Shown piece by piece: positions 52,301-63,917 of a DNA stretch of 64,000 nt. The DNA is from Spirodela intermedia (taxonomy: Eukaryota > Streptophyta > Magnoliopsida > Alismatales > Araceae): contig LR746276.1 of NCBI GenBank assembly GCA_902729315.2, positions 2,896,169 to 2,960,168 of the forward strand, given 5' to 3'. The notes beneath the pieces are model-generated. The model saw nothing but the letters and a program-made list of their open reading frames with translations. It did not search any database and was not told where the DNA came from. Each line of letters begins with the position of its first letter. Positions within the stretch are counted from its first letter, which is position 1. The position numbers were made by a program, and so were the translations under genes.

Positions 52301-55300
52301 CCCGAAAAAGCTGATAATTAGCTGTCGAAATATTATTCTTAAAACCTTCCACCACATTGCAGTGTTAAATGAGAGATATGTCTTCTTCTGATTTTAGTTA
52401 TTTGACAAGTTTATTGAAGTGTCAGAGTACAAAAGTTTTGGTTTAGGTTGAAAAATCAGATAAGTTTCTCCTTTGTGTTGTGACCACCATAATTCGAATT
52501 AAAAGTCATATCAAGCCCATGCATGGGCTCTGGTGAATCTGACTCGCGTTCAATTGCATCTCTATTCCTTGTTGCATAGGGGTATTATTTCTGTTTCTTT
52601 CCTTATTTATTCCTCTTGTTTCTGCCCATTTAAAATCAAGAGAAAACTTTGACCTCCTTTTGTTTTGTGCTCACAAAGGCTTAGAACTAAGTGGAGGTGC
52701 CTAGATGAATCCACCACTTTTCCTCCAATGTTGATAAAGCAAGACTCTATCAATCATACTCACCCTGGTCTTCTGCAAGATCCCGAGCCCCCTAGAGATG
52801 AAAGCCCCTTTAATCTCCGGGAAGAGCCTAGAGAAATCTTAGGGCACTGTGGATGGTATAATGTCTTTTCAACTTTGGGCACTTGATGTTGCTAGGGCGT
52901 CAAAGGGCCAGGCCCAGAGAAGAATGGATCTGATACTACCTGGTTAGCCAGATGTCAAGTGATGGCTGGGTGGGGTTTTATTTTACGGATGGGTGGCAAC
53001 AGAGGGTGGAAGGGGGAGTCACTCCCAGAGGACTTGGAAGGGAGGTGGAGTTTTTGCCGCCTGCGGTAGGATGTTGTCACCAGAAGTCTGAGGGAGCGTA
53101 GGGGCCTCAGGGTCCCTACTTTGTGTTGAAAGGAGAGGATTGGGGGAGGACATTGCCTCTGAGAGAGTGAGTTGCTTGGAGGATAGCATTTGTGGTTGAA
53201 AGTTGGGGGATGTTGAGGGATGCTGCATGGGAGGAAGGGGGTTTGCCATCGAGGAGAATGTGGTTAGGCGGAGTATGATGAGGGGGCTGCTGCTGGGTTT
53301 GTAATGATGGAACCGGGGTGATTGCAGTAATGCAGGTGTAGGGTGGGGAGGGAGAGTGAGAGAAGATGCAGAGGTGGGTAGAGAGGAGCTACATTGCCAT
53401 GATACTGGAGCCATGGCCTAGCTTGCAGTTTAACTCTAAACCTGTGTGCCTAGGTGTCACTTGGAAATCTATAGCGAATGCATATTCTTGAAAGCCGAGC
53501 TGTGGATACCTTGGCATCATCATTATTCCCTTCTATTGTTCGTTCTTCGTCTGAACCTTGTCTTTGACTACTGATCAATCCTTGTTCTTGTTCACCTTCC
53601 ATGAAGTTCATAAGCAAAGTAGGACTATAAACAACTCTTCTTAGCCATCTTATCCATTTCCTTCCTTATCTGGCTTCCTTGTACAGAGGTCGCAGTAATC
53701 AACTGCAACCTTTGAAGTCACAACAATTGACCACAGTATCAGAAGTCGAAACAATTGACTGTGAATTCTACGTGTTGCACTATTTCATGATAACTCAGAA
53801 TGCCACACCTCAAAAGCAAAATGGATGTTTAAAACCGAATCCTTATTGACACTTCTGTTTTTAGTGTTCATAAACTGATCCTATGGTCGGAAATTTGACA
53901 CATAAGAGTGATATGGGTGTTTCATCATTTTGATCATGGCAAGCCTTATTATGGCAAAGCCTTGTAAATAGAAAATTGTATTGTCATGAGCGTTTAATCC
54001 ATAAATTTGTTAAGCGCACAAGTTGAGATTATCTAAATATGTTTATAAATAATTCACTATGAATCTAAGTTGGTTGGCCTCATTGTTGTCCAGTTCACAC
54101 AAAAACATTTTAAAATGAGATATCATTCTCAGATTCGCATAGGAACTTTAGTGAAATGATCTGGCAGATTGTGTCTCTCTCCAGGTCTTAGTATGATTCT
54201 ACATTGGCCAATCTTCCTCCTATGAAAAATATGCTATGAAGTTTATAAGATGAATGAGAACCAGCACTCGTTCAATTGTGGACTGTTTCTTCCCAATAGA
54301 TATTTTTATTCCATCGGTGGACAGATTGAATTTGTAAATATTTTGAGGTCAGATGGTTGGATAATTCCGGCCAGTATGACCCTTTGTCACGTGATGTTCA
54401 CGTGTAGACCTCCAATTTTTTTCACATCATTTGATCTGAGCAATGATATGTGGCACACCTAGTCCTTGACATGGCCTCCCCTTACTGGGAAAATCTATAC
54501 AACGAGAACCAGTGGTACCCGTGTTAGAAAATGGGGTTAACTTCTGTTCCCTTGATTTCTTTACTTTATTTTTTGTTACTTAGCAATGATGCATTGAAAG
54601 GTTCTTGTGCTTTTGCATTATCAAGGGCAGAGAACATCTTCGGCATAAAAATGCCACCATTATTTTTTATTACTTAGCAAAATGCTTTTGTATTATTTTT
54701 CCTCGTGCAGGATATCTTAGAGCAACTTACTCCGACGGCTATTGCACACTTTGGAGCAAATGTTCTAAGTAGACTACTTGTTCTTTTTGATAAATATGTC
54801 GAGTCTCTGATCAAAGACCTACCTGGCCCCTCTGAAGATGATACAACTGTAGAGCATAAAGAAGGTGCTGATTTACGCATCGAAGCCGATGCTCAGCAGC
54901 TTGTTCTCTTGGGAACTGCATGGATGGTGGCTGATGAAATGTTACCAGCTGCTGTATCCAGAGTCTTCACACTAAAAGGCAAAGGAGAGGAAATGGGGAA
55001 TATAACTTCTGAAAGCGCCATGCCTGCTGCTGCATTGAGTCCAGTGGAGTTTAAAGACTGGAGGCGTCATCTCCAGCACTCACTGGATAAGCTCAGAGAC
55101 CATTTCTGCCGGCAGTATGTCTTAAGTTTCATATACTCGAAGGACGGGAAGGCATGTTTCGATGCCCGGATGTACTTGAATGGGAAAACTGATGATCTCT
55201 TCTGGGACTCCAATCCCTTGCCTTCATTGCCATTCCAGGTAACCTTCTATTCTTTAACTCTGAATCACTCTCTTGTATCTTAGCTTCCGAAGGGAAACCT

Positions 55301-56705
55301 GGACTTTATTTCATTTTCACTATTTGTTTATGTGGCTATTCTTTGATCATGCTTGGTATTAGACTTGCCATATGTATTGGAGTCACTTAGAAGACTTGAC
55401 ATCACTGAACTTTCCTTCATTCACTATGATTTTTTGTATATTTGCATACCATTGCCTCAAAACGTGCCCAAGAATAACATTGGGGCTGCAATAGGATTAC
55501 CATTACTGCTGTACAAGCATTTACAGTTTTAGGATCAAACAACCTTCATGATTCATCCAAGGTATCTTAGAGAGATATACACATGATTCCATATCATGAT
55601 TTTCTGGCGCTCATTGATAAATATTGAAGAAGAAACCCATTTGAAATTTCAAGACTAAATTCCCTTCCTGTATTATTTTTTCCTCTTTACGGCCAGGGTA
55701 AATTCCCTTCCTGTAGTATTTGTAGGTGTCGATTGAATTCCAAAATACTTGCTGTATGCCGGGTTTTTTTCTCTATATTCCCCTTCTCTCTCTAACTCTA
55801 GGATCCTTTTCTACAGGAATTTTTCACGCGGCTGCAGCAGTTAGCCAGTGTGGCCAAGGATGCCTTACATGGGAAAGAGAAGGTACGGAGAGTCTTCATT
55901 GCCAGGCTAGCAGAGACTGTGGTTATGTGGTTATCTGATGAGCAAGAGTTTTGGGAGGTTTTCGATGATGACTCCGTTCGACTTCAGCCCTCTGGTTTAC
56001 AGCAGGTCATCTTCCATCCCCCTTCTCTCTCTACCTTGGAAGAGAGGAATACTTACGATTTCAGATTAATGTCCCTCCACCCACATTGTTAGCCAGTTCT
56101 GTCTCTCACCGGGGAATATGTAATGTGCCACAAGTAGTAAGCTTTCCTTCTTTTTTGTGTGTGGCAGCTGGTCTTTGACTTGCACTTCCTCGTTGAGATC
56201 GCCGTTTGTGGGGGCAACCCATCCAGAAACGTCCATCAAAGCGCGTCGGCAGTCATTGCCCGGGCCATCAGGACTTTCTCAAAGCGAGGTGTCGACCCAC
56301 AGAGGTCAGCAGCATCCCCACCCCCATTATTACTCCTCTCTCACTTCCAGTACCATCCTAGTGCTCGCTCTCTCTCTCTCTCCCCCTACTCTCTATATTC
56401 TTTAGTGTTTCTCTCTCTGTGTCTCTTGCATCTCACACTGCACAATGCTGGGATGTGCCCGCAGTGCGCTCCCTGAGGACGAGTGGTTCATCGACAGCGC
56501 GAAGGCGGCGATAAACAGGCTCGCATTTGGATCGCAGGCCTTCGGGAATTCCGGGCTGGACGGGCACACGATCTTGCCCGACAACGTCTCCGACTCCGAT
56601 GAGGCTCCTTCAAGCCCCTCAACTGTGCTCTCTGCTGAGTCCTTTGCCTCCGCCACCATGGGCGAGTCGGAGAGTCCCATCTACTACTCCGACTCAGAGG
56701 CCTAG
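46356..56705 (+). CDS. EXO84C: Exocyst complex subunit EXO84C
   Basis: Seven exons join in frame to 779 codons plus stop: 46356-46451, 48736-48830, 50655-51693, 54711-55238, 55802-56005, 56168-56304 and 56465-56705. The N-terminus [10 protein letters not shown], then [20 protein letters not shown], agrees with the plant EXO84C branch (Arabidopsis protein about 770 aa). Exo84 is part of the octameric exocyst that tethers secretory vesicles to the plasma membrane. Residues 30-90 are coiled-coil forming. The large exon 3 (residues 64-410) holds [19 protein letters not shown] and [20 protein letters not shown]. Exons 4-6 cover the C-terminal helical-bundle (cullin-repeat) part. The C-terminal 50 residues are acidic and Ser-rich, ending YYSDSEA. 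Introns 1-3 are long (2.3, 1.8 and 3.0 kb); intron 3 contains a possible mobile-element fragment. A poly(A) signal lies about 210 bases after the stop. Confidence 0.93.
52660..53440 (-). mobile_element. Possible transposable-element fragment in EXO84C intron 3
   Basis: This segment is GC-richer than the surrounding intron. On the minus strand it carries a Pro/Ser-rich frame of about 130 codons (53414-53019). The shift in composition and the unrelated frame suggest an inserted fragment, perhaps LINE- or retrotransposon-derived. I see no terminal repeats, poly(A) tail or conserved domain, so the call is weak. Confidence 0.25.
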
Positions 56706-56917
56706 AGACCTTCAATCTAAATTATCCACTTCAACTATCCTGCTCTGATCCCAGCTGAATGAGTGACAATATGCTTCAGGCCCCTCTGTTGCTCCCTCCG
56801 ATGATGGCGGAGATCGGTAGCACCAGTCTCTCCTACAATTACAGTTTTGGCAGTGGCGGCGGTAGCTTCAGGTTTGTACAGCAGACTTCGCCCAGTTCTT
56901 ACACCTAGGAAACCAAA

Positions 56918-56923
56918 AATAAA
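56918..56923 (+). terminator. Candidate poly(A) signal of EXO84C
   Basis: AATAAA about 213 bases after the stop codon, just ahead of a run of ATT triplets. Confidence 0.5.
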
Positions 56924-57804
56924 TCCCATTATTATTATTATTATTATTATCATCATCATCTTCTTCTTCTTCTTTTACTCAAATGGGATTTTTATTATTC
57001 TTTCTGCGCTGTTCTACTTGGGGTCGCTGAAAGGCCCCACCAGCCCAAATGGACCCAGATGTTAAGGATCAGCCCGTCCCGGAAATGCAGTCAGCCTCCA
57101 TTGCTTGGCGTGTCAGTGGGCCGTTATGCCCGGCCCGACCCGTTATGTTGGAGTTTGGGCCCTGTAGTTGAGCTAGTCGGAAAAGGCTCTAACATTTTCT
57201 CATGTTAAAAATGACGTCATTTTTAGTTTTATTTTTTGAAAACGCTTAGAGCTGTTTTTGAAGTGACCAGTCCGATGACCTTAATGGGCCGTAGGGAAGG
57301 GGATCCACTCCTTGGAAAGCACCGATCAAGTCCATACATATTTCCAATTCTAGCCCCCAGAATTTAAAAAAATTGAGTGGATACCTTACGTTTTTATGGA
57401 TTTTTGTACTCTCAAAAGACGATTGAAGCAATTATGATTTATATACTTAATTTTATATTGAATATTTTTTCGGTTCTAATCATGATTTTGCTTTAACCCT
57501 CACAGAGAATGTAGGCCTGGGAGGGAAATTCAGAATATGTAGATTATCAAGGGGGGATTTATTATATTCAATTAATACATCATTTTTCATAATGGGTGTA
57601 TATGATAAATCTGGGTTAACTTAGCCTCAAATCAGGAGGTTTTCAAGGCAGAGCTCTTCTAGCAGGACCAAACAAAGACTCACTCCCTAAGTCAAACTTG
57701 TGGAGTCAAACACCAGCTGACTTTTACCGTATGAGTTTGACCTGAACCCAGACAAATTGGCTAATGTGAGTCTCCCAAAATACATTTATTATATATATAT
57801 GTAG

Positions 57805-57806
<2 letters not shown>

Positions 57807-57867
<61 letters not shown>
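57807..57867 (+). repeat. (GA)n microsatellite
   Basis: About 30 perfect GA units, preceded by a short TA run. Confidence 0.95.
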
Positions 57868-57869
<2 letters not shown>

Positions 57870-59009
57870 ACTGATGATGTATAGTTTGGCGATGATAGTA
57901 CCCCACGGTTATTATTTTATTTGAGAAATGGGGGTCTCAACTTATCCCAGTCCGGGGATATATTTTGGCGTTGGTCTGACGCTGCTTATTCGCGGTCAAG
58001 ATACCGCCAGATCGGCTGACACCCTAAAGTCAGCGCGCTCACTTAATCAACTATTGCTTTATTAACTGTAACGTCCACCTGTTTCTTTTGTACGGAGATG
58101 ATGACTGGGTTCGCACTCCAACTCCTCTCGCTCGTCTTCCTTTCGGATTTTTACACAAGTTCCCCTTGAAGATGTATAATATGATATGTACCACTTTAGC
58201 AAATGACTGTCTACCTGTCACAATAAATATGTACCAAAAATAGTATTTTTACATTCTAAATATTTTTAGAGTCAGAGTTTCGGAATTGGGTTTAGAGTAA
58301 AGATGACCTATAAGCTTTTAGAACTTCCCATGATAAACAGTGGTAATTGCATCTTTTAATAAAAACTATGATGGAGGGTTTTTTGCTATAGTTGGGTTTA
58401 GTAAGGGTATAAGACTAAAAATAATTCTTATTTTAGAGGGGGGGGGAGAGAGAGAGCTACCTGGCAAAGAATTCTTCTGGGAGGGAAAAGAGGGGGATGC
58501 GTCTTCCCAACCTCCCCCCCTCCCCAGTCCACCCCACAGCGACTGGCCTTGTCTTCTGTTTGATTGGTTGGCGAGGGTTTCCGGTGGGGAGAGCCTTCCC
58601 ACAGTGACCTTCTCCTCTCCCCGTTTCTTCTGGTGCCGAAAATTGGGGAGTTCTACGGTGGGCGGCGCGGCCCTGGGTGGATCGTCTCCGCGATTGTCTT
58701 GCTTGGTTGAGCCTGGATTCCGGTGAGGAGAGGGCGAGGAGGGATTATTATTTAGGAAGACGCCCCCGAAACCGTATTTGGAGATTGTTGATCCCCTGCC
58801 TGAATTCGAGGCTCACCTGCCCTGTGTTCCTATTTTCTGGAGAGAAGCCGTATTTGTGGTTATCCCAGAGGGCATTGATGATGTTCCTCTTCTACTTCTG
58901 CGGATTTTTGGAGGCCGGGATTCGGTAGTATTGCCTCATATCTGCGCCAAATTCTGCAATTCGATTTTTTAGTTATCCCTGTGGGATCTTTAATCGATTG
59001 GCTCCTGGC

Positions 59010-61780
59010 ATGGAGGATCCCAACTCGTCCGATGGTGGGATTCTGGAGAATTATGATGGGGAGGAGGATTTCCGGAGCTGTTGTGCGGAGGAGGAAGGTT
59101 GGAAGGAGTTGGAGGAACCCACCCCTGATAGGTCCGGGGACAACCTCGATGAGTTCTCCATGAAGATGTTCTTCAAGGGTGTGTCGGTTTGTGATGCGGA
59201 GGACTCAACGTCAGGGATCTCCGGAATCGGGGTGGTGATGGAGAGAGCACCCGGATTGCCAACTCTTCAAGTCCAGAAGAGACTTGATCTCTACGTTGAG
59301 CCATCCGTGGCTGACCACCTCGCCTTGTTGGATGGCCTGTTGGAGGCTCTGCGGGTTGGGGTGCGGCGGATATTTGCATTTACAGACTCTGAAGTGGTTA
59401 ATAGCCAGGTTAGTCCGCCCGCTATTTTTCTCTGTGGTTCCGTTTCTTTCAACTTTGAGTTGGGAAGTTATGTTATGATCATTTATTTTGCTCCTTTGTC
59501 TTTCCCAACTGACTATTGGAATATCTGTTTATGATTTTCCTTTTTGGTGGTTCGATCTGGGTCAAGCTATTTTCTTCCCAAAACTTGTTCATTCAGAGTT
59601 CGTCATGCTTACCTAAGTTTAAACTAAAATTGTTGTTATTCATGTTGGATCGTCGCTGCTTTGTATACCCATTTTGATGGCTGGTAAATATTTCTTTTAG
59701 TTTGAAAAAAATAATTATGCATACCGTTCTTTACGAGATAAATTATTTACTTCATTTGAATGCATTTATGAGATTTTAATAACTATTAATTGCATTTGAC
59801 AGGTTACTGAAAACGGAACGGTTGAAGATCATCTGCTGTTTGCCCTTGGCAAAAGAATCATGGAACATGCTGATAAATTGGAATTGTTTTCATTGCACCT
59901 GGTCCCTAGTTCTGAACTTGAGAAACCATTGCAGTTAGCACAAGAAGCAGTTGGGATCTCTCATTTATTACCTGATGATGATGGATCATTTGAAGGTTGT
60001 TCTATATGCCGCGAGAAGCATTCCTCGCAAATATTAACAATAAACTGTTCTCATAAGTTCTGTTCTCCTTGTTTGATCACATATGTTCAAGGAAAGCTAC
60101 AAGAATCGCAGGTTCCTGTAAGGTGTTCCCATTCAGGCTGCCAGTACTACATTTCATCTGCTGAATGCCAGTCTTTTCTTCCAATTGATTGCTATGAGTC
60201 CTTTGAAAGAACACTAGTGGAAGCTGAAGCACATAGACTGGAGAGGATACGATGTCCCTTCTTAAGTTGCTCTGCATGGCTTGCTCCTACCCCTTTTTCT
60301 GTAGGGGAAAGCTCATCAAGTTACTCCAACAGCAGCTGCATTGAGTGCCCAGAGTGCAGGAGGTTAGTTTGCTTCGATTGTGGAGTACCTTGGCATATAT
60401 CAATGACATGTGGAGAATATCAGAGCCTACCTCAAGATGAGAGGGATGAAGTGGACATCACAATGAGCGTCATAACCCAAGATAACAATTGGAGATGCTG
60501 TGAACAGTGCAGACGGATTATTGAACGCACACAAGGATGCTATCACATGACCTGCTGGTATGGCCACTTTGTTGAATGAGAAGATTTTCTACCTTGAGGA
60601 TTTTGAAAATGAAGGAATTTTTAGGTTTCTCTAGCACATGAAGGGTTTCTGGTTTTCTACTCTAATGATTCAGCCATTTCTTGCTGATAAGATGCCATCG
60701 GACTGCATTTTCAGAAAAATAAAATAAAATCGGAGGATAAAATCCAACAATGAAGCATGAGAAAAATCTTGCATAGAATAGAAGAAGATTCAAAAGAGGA
60801 TGCATGACTCTAGTTGAGAAGAGTTCACTTTCATCTCACAGGCCTCTTTATCCGACCCCTCTTTTTGCGTTGCTGTCGTCCTTCATGTTATGGAGGTTTC
60901 ATTTATGACTATTCATATCTCTAGCACAATCTGATTAGATACTCCTGCATTTAATTTTTCTGAGAGAGATAGTAAAGTGCGTTCTAGTTGTTCACCTGAT
61001 TGGCTTTTCTTTCTTAATCTCATGCACCCAGTGGGTCTATCTTTTGCCAATTTCCTGTTCCCACTGCAGAATCCTCTTTCCATTTTCTGTTGTTTTCTTT
61101 CTACCGTTTTTTTTTTCTGCTCCCGCTCCCTTTTGATGCTTGTTGAAACTATACTAAGCAGCAAGGCAAGGGTTCTTGAGGAGTAAGAACGAAAGAAATA
61201 GAAGAGATTTTCGCATGTTTTTAGTCGTGCTGTTCCATCAAGGAATTGATATTCACATTCCTAAACTCTTGTTCTTTTTCTCCAAAAAATTGGAAAAATC
61301 TCTTCAACCCCTAGTCCGTTCATCAAAATGGTAATTTTCGTCAACATGATCAGTATCACTCAATGAAGACGTGGAAAAAAAAAAGAAGAGTTTTCATGGA
61401 TATTGATTGAATGATTAATTTTGATATTCTCTTTTTTTTAATCTTTATCACTAACATTTAATCGTTAGATGCCTAAGACAGAATAATTAAGGCCCTCCCA
61501 TAGTTGAACATTTTGAAAGCATTACCATGAAAACTGAGGGACATATGTGTGTATATATATTTTCATTTATTAACATTAAATTTTATGTTATGGTTCGAAA
61601 TTCATGCATCTCTTGCATTTACTCGGTCCTACAAAAAATTATTTCACTTAAAAGCCTTCTGATATTCATGATGAACTGTAAATCATCTGTCCTTTTAGAA
61701 TGTCAGTTTTATCAATCGTCATAAAACTGGTGAAAAAATAGCTCACGGATTTCGATGAATCTTTCTAGGCATTCTTGTCA

Positions 61781-61825
<45 letters not shown>

Positions 61826-62808
61826 CGGTCCTGTTCTCTTTGATTCTTCACAAATGGTTGACTTTCCAGGAAGGGAAGTAGCTGCCTATTCTCTTCCATA
61901 AGCAACCATGTCTTAGTGTCTGGTTCAAGTTTACACCTGCGACCTTCATTTGGTAACCCCGCCTGGAAGTGTTGGGTATTTACCATGATAAATGGCTTAG
62001 ATAAATCAGATTTCATTGATTGAAGAACCATTTTTATTGTTCATCCATGGAGCCGGATTGGGCACTTCCCTCTGGCTAATCAAACGACACCCTCCCCCCC
62101 CATTGCAGTGTTCTGAAAGATTTTAAGAGACATCTTCAGTGGATATGATATATACCTCGTCTCATCACCTTACGATAAGCTTTGGTTGCCTGATCTCTGA
62201 GTTCCGCCATATCCATTACTTCAGTTGATCCTTTCCCAGAGAACACGATCGGACCAAGAATATATTTCAAAAACCTCGAAACCAGCCGGAGTTCTAACCC
62301 CTCCCTCTTCGATTCAACAGCATCCCAGAAAAGTAAACAAACAAGCAAATAATATACAGTAATTGGGAGAAATAGATGGAAACAATAAATTCATTTGCTT
62401 TTACATTTACATGTAAATTGTTTTGATCTCTGCAGGTGTGGCCACGAGTTCTGCTACGCGTGCGGCGCCGAGTACCAGGGAGGGTTTCAAGCCTGCCGAT
62501 GCGACCCCTGGGAGGAAGAGTACGAGCCCTCCGGGGAAATCTCGAGCGGAGAAACTGAGCTGTGGAGGTGGGAGCTGTTCGATTCCTCGGGGACGAGCGC
62601 GTACACCGAGCAGGAGCGGTCGCAGCTAGCGCTCATCCAGACGTTCCTCGCCGGAGGGCTGGGCGGCGAAGCGGGCGGCGGGAGGCAGTCGCCGCCGCGG
62701 TGCTCGGACGCGTACGGCGACACGATGAAGGACCTCCACCACCTCCCGTGGCTGGAGAGGTTCGTCTCGGTGATCAGCGACTGTTACCACGAGGACTGCG
62801 CCCAGTGA
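59010..62808 (+). CDS. RBR E3 ubiquitin ligase with N-terminal RNase H-like domain
   Basis: Three exons (59010-59408, 59803-60557 and 62436-62808) join to 508 codons plus stop. Residues about 50-195 form an RNase H-like (RVT_3) domain: FFKGVSVCDAE, GIGVVME, ADHLALLDGLLEAL and FTDSEVV. It is followed by RING1 (from Cys199, CSICREKHSS, then CSHKFCSPC), an IBR (about 265-330, ECPECRRLVCFDC) and RING2 (WRCCEQCRR, then GCYHMTC-WCGHEFCYACG). In RBR ligases ubiquitin passes through a RING2 cysteine; here that should be Cys379. This architecture is typical of one plant RBR subgroup whose substrates are mostly unknown (Arabidopsis RSL1 targets ABA receptors at the plasma membrane). I cannot assign it to a named member. 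The RNase H acidic set looks incomplete, so a binding role is likelier than cleavage. Exon 3 is much GC-richer than exon 2. An in-frame non-ATG extension precedes the ATG. Confidence 0.9.
60558..62435 (+). other. Last intron of the RBR gene, 1.9 kb
   Basis: AT-rich, with a CT microsatellite and no recognisable gene. If retained, the reading frame runs six codons past the donor region and stops at 60577-60579. Confidence 0.65.
61786..61822 (+). repeat. (CT)n microsatellite in the RBR intron
   Basis: About 18 CT units. Confidence 0.95.
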
Positions 62809-63080
62809 ATGCGGGGAAAAAGATAGTCTGTACCTCTCTTCTGAGATTTGATCTGTCCCTCTTTCTTCCTTTCCTTTCTTGCTATTTGTTCAATAAGCGG
62901 ACATATCGTCGCTTTCAACTGTTGTCTTTTCCTTTCCCTCTCCTCGGCTTCTCTCTCTCTCTCTCTCTCTCTACATGTCTGTACATATATATCTCTCTTC
63001 TGGGCATCCATGGCATCCCCCTTTTTTTTCTTTGTTTGGGCTGGGTACTCACCAGCTGCTACAACCATAAGTAGAGATAG

Positions 63081-63084
<4 letters not shown>

Positions 63085-63145
<61 letters not shown>
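63085..63145 (+). repeat. (GA)n microsatellite downstream of the RBR gene
   Basis: About 30 GA units with one GG interruption, probably within or just past the 3' UTR. Confidence 0.95.
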
Positions 63146-63150
<5 letters not shown>

Positions 63151-63436
63151 TGGAATAAACGAATTTTGTTACTATCCATCTATATATCGACAATGATAGA
63201 GCGAGAAAGATTTGGTCTGATAGCTGAATTTTCTTCATATTTGGGCCAGAATTTATCTTTTTCAAAAATAAACGAGAGGGAGAAAATATTCTCAATTCGT
63301 TGAATTTTGTTCGTATTTAGAGAAAGTAAGTGACGGTGGTAGCGCTCCCCCCATAGGAAAAATCTCAAGAGAAGGGGCTTTAGAAAGGCTATATGCACAA
63401 ATATTTATCTTAAAAGGTAAAAAAAATACCCAGTGC

Positions 63437-63444
63437 TATTTAAG
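63437..63444 (+). promoter_or_regulatory. TATA-like element of the eIF2 gamma gene
   Basis: TATTTAAG lies about 30 bases before a pyrimidine- and C-rich stretch that looks like the start of the 5' UTR. The distance and the change in composition fit a core promoter; the transcription start itself is inferred. Confidence 0.4.
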
Positions 63445-63631
63445 GTTTATACCCGTGAAGAGCGGCAGACAGAAAAACCCTCCTACTTACTATCCATCCC
63501 TTCTTCATCCCCGCCACCAGGCAACCAACGCCGGCCGCCGTCCCCACCTTCTGCTATCTCACGACGAGCAACAGCTGCGTTCCCCGTGCAGCTGTGGATC
63601 TCGTCGCCTCCTAGCTGCCCTAGGGGAAGAG

Positions 63632-63897
63632 GTCAGTCCCCTGCTGCCGTTCCTAACCTGCCCTTCCCAATTTGGCTTTCCGCCGCTGCGGCGTTGGAAA
63701 ATCTCATTATATGATCTTAAGTTTTCATTTTTTATAAAAAAATTTGGCGCCAATACCGAGCGGTTCTGGGGCTGCTTGTTGCCCGCTTTTCTTTCCCTGC
63801 GATCATTTAAGGGCTTTTATTTTATATAATATACCTTGTCATGAGTGCTGGGATTTGTGTCTCTTTTTATTTATCGGTCGCTCTTGTTGATATCCAG
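63632..63897 (+). other. Probable 5' UTR intron of eIF2 gamma
   Basis: Donor GAG/GTCAGT at 63632 and acceptor TATCCAG at 63897 bracket a T-rich 266-base segment. The coding start is 20 bases after the acceptor. No competing ATG in good context is carried by the downstream leader exon. Confidence 0.55.
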
Positions 63898-63917
63898 GTG
63901 CGTCATCCTCGTTAAAG

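Larger units (their letters stand above)
56706..59009. other. Intergenic region between EXO84C and the RBR ligase gene
   Basis: Contains the EXO84C 3' UTR, an ATT/CTT triplet stretch (56930-56976), a long GA microsatellite, and the promoter plus leader of the next gene. From about 58440 the sequence turns GC-rich with G and C homopolymer runs (58438-58446, 58508-58525), probably the 5' UTR. No separate gene is recognisable. Confidence 0.55.
62809..63917. other. RBR 3' region and eIF2 gamma promoter/leader
   Basis: Short CT and GA microsatellites follow the RBR stop, with a candidate AATAAA at 63154-63159. The AT-rich 63170-63430 then gives way to a TATA-like element and the eIF2 gamma 5' UTR, which appears to contain an intron (63632-63897). 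Confidence 0.55.
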
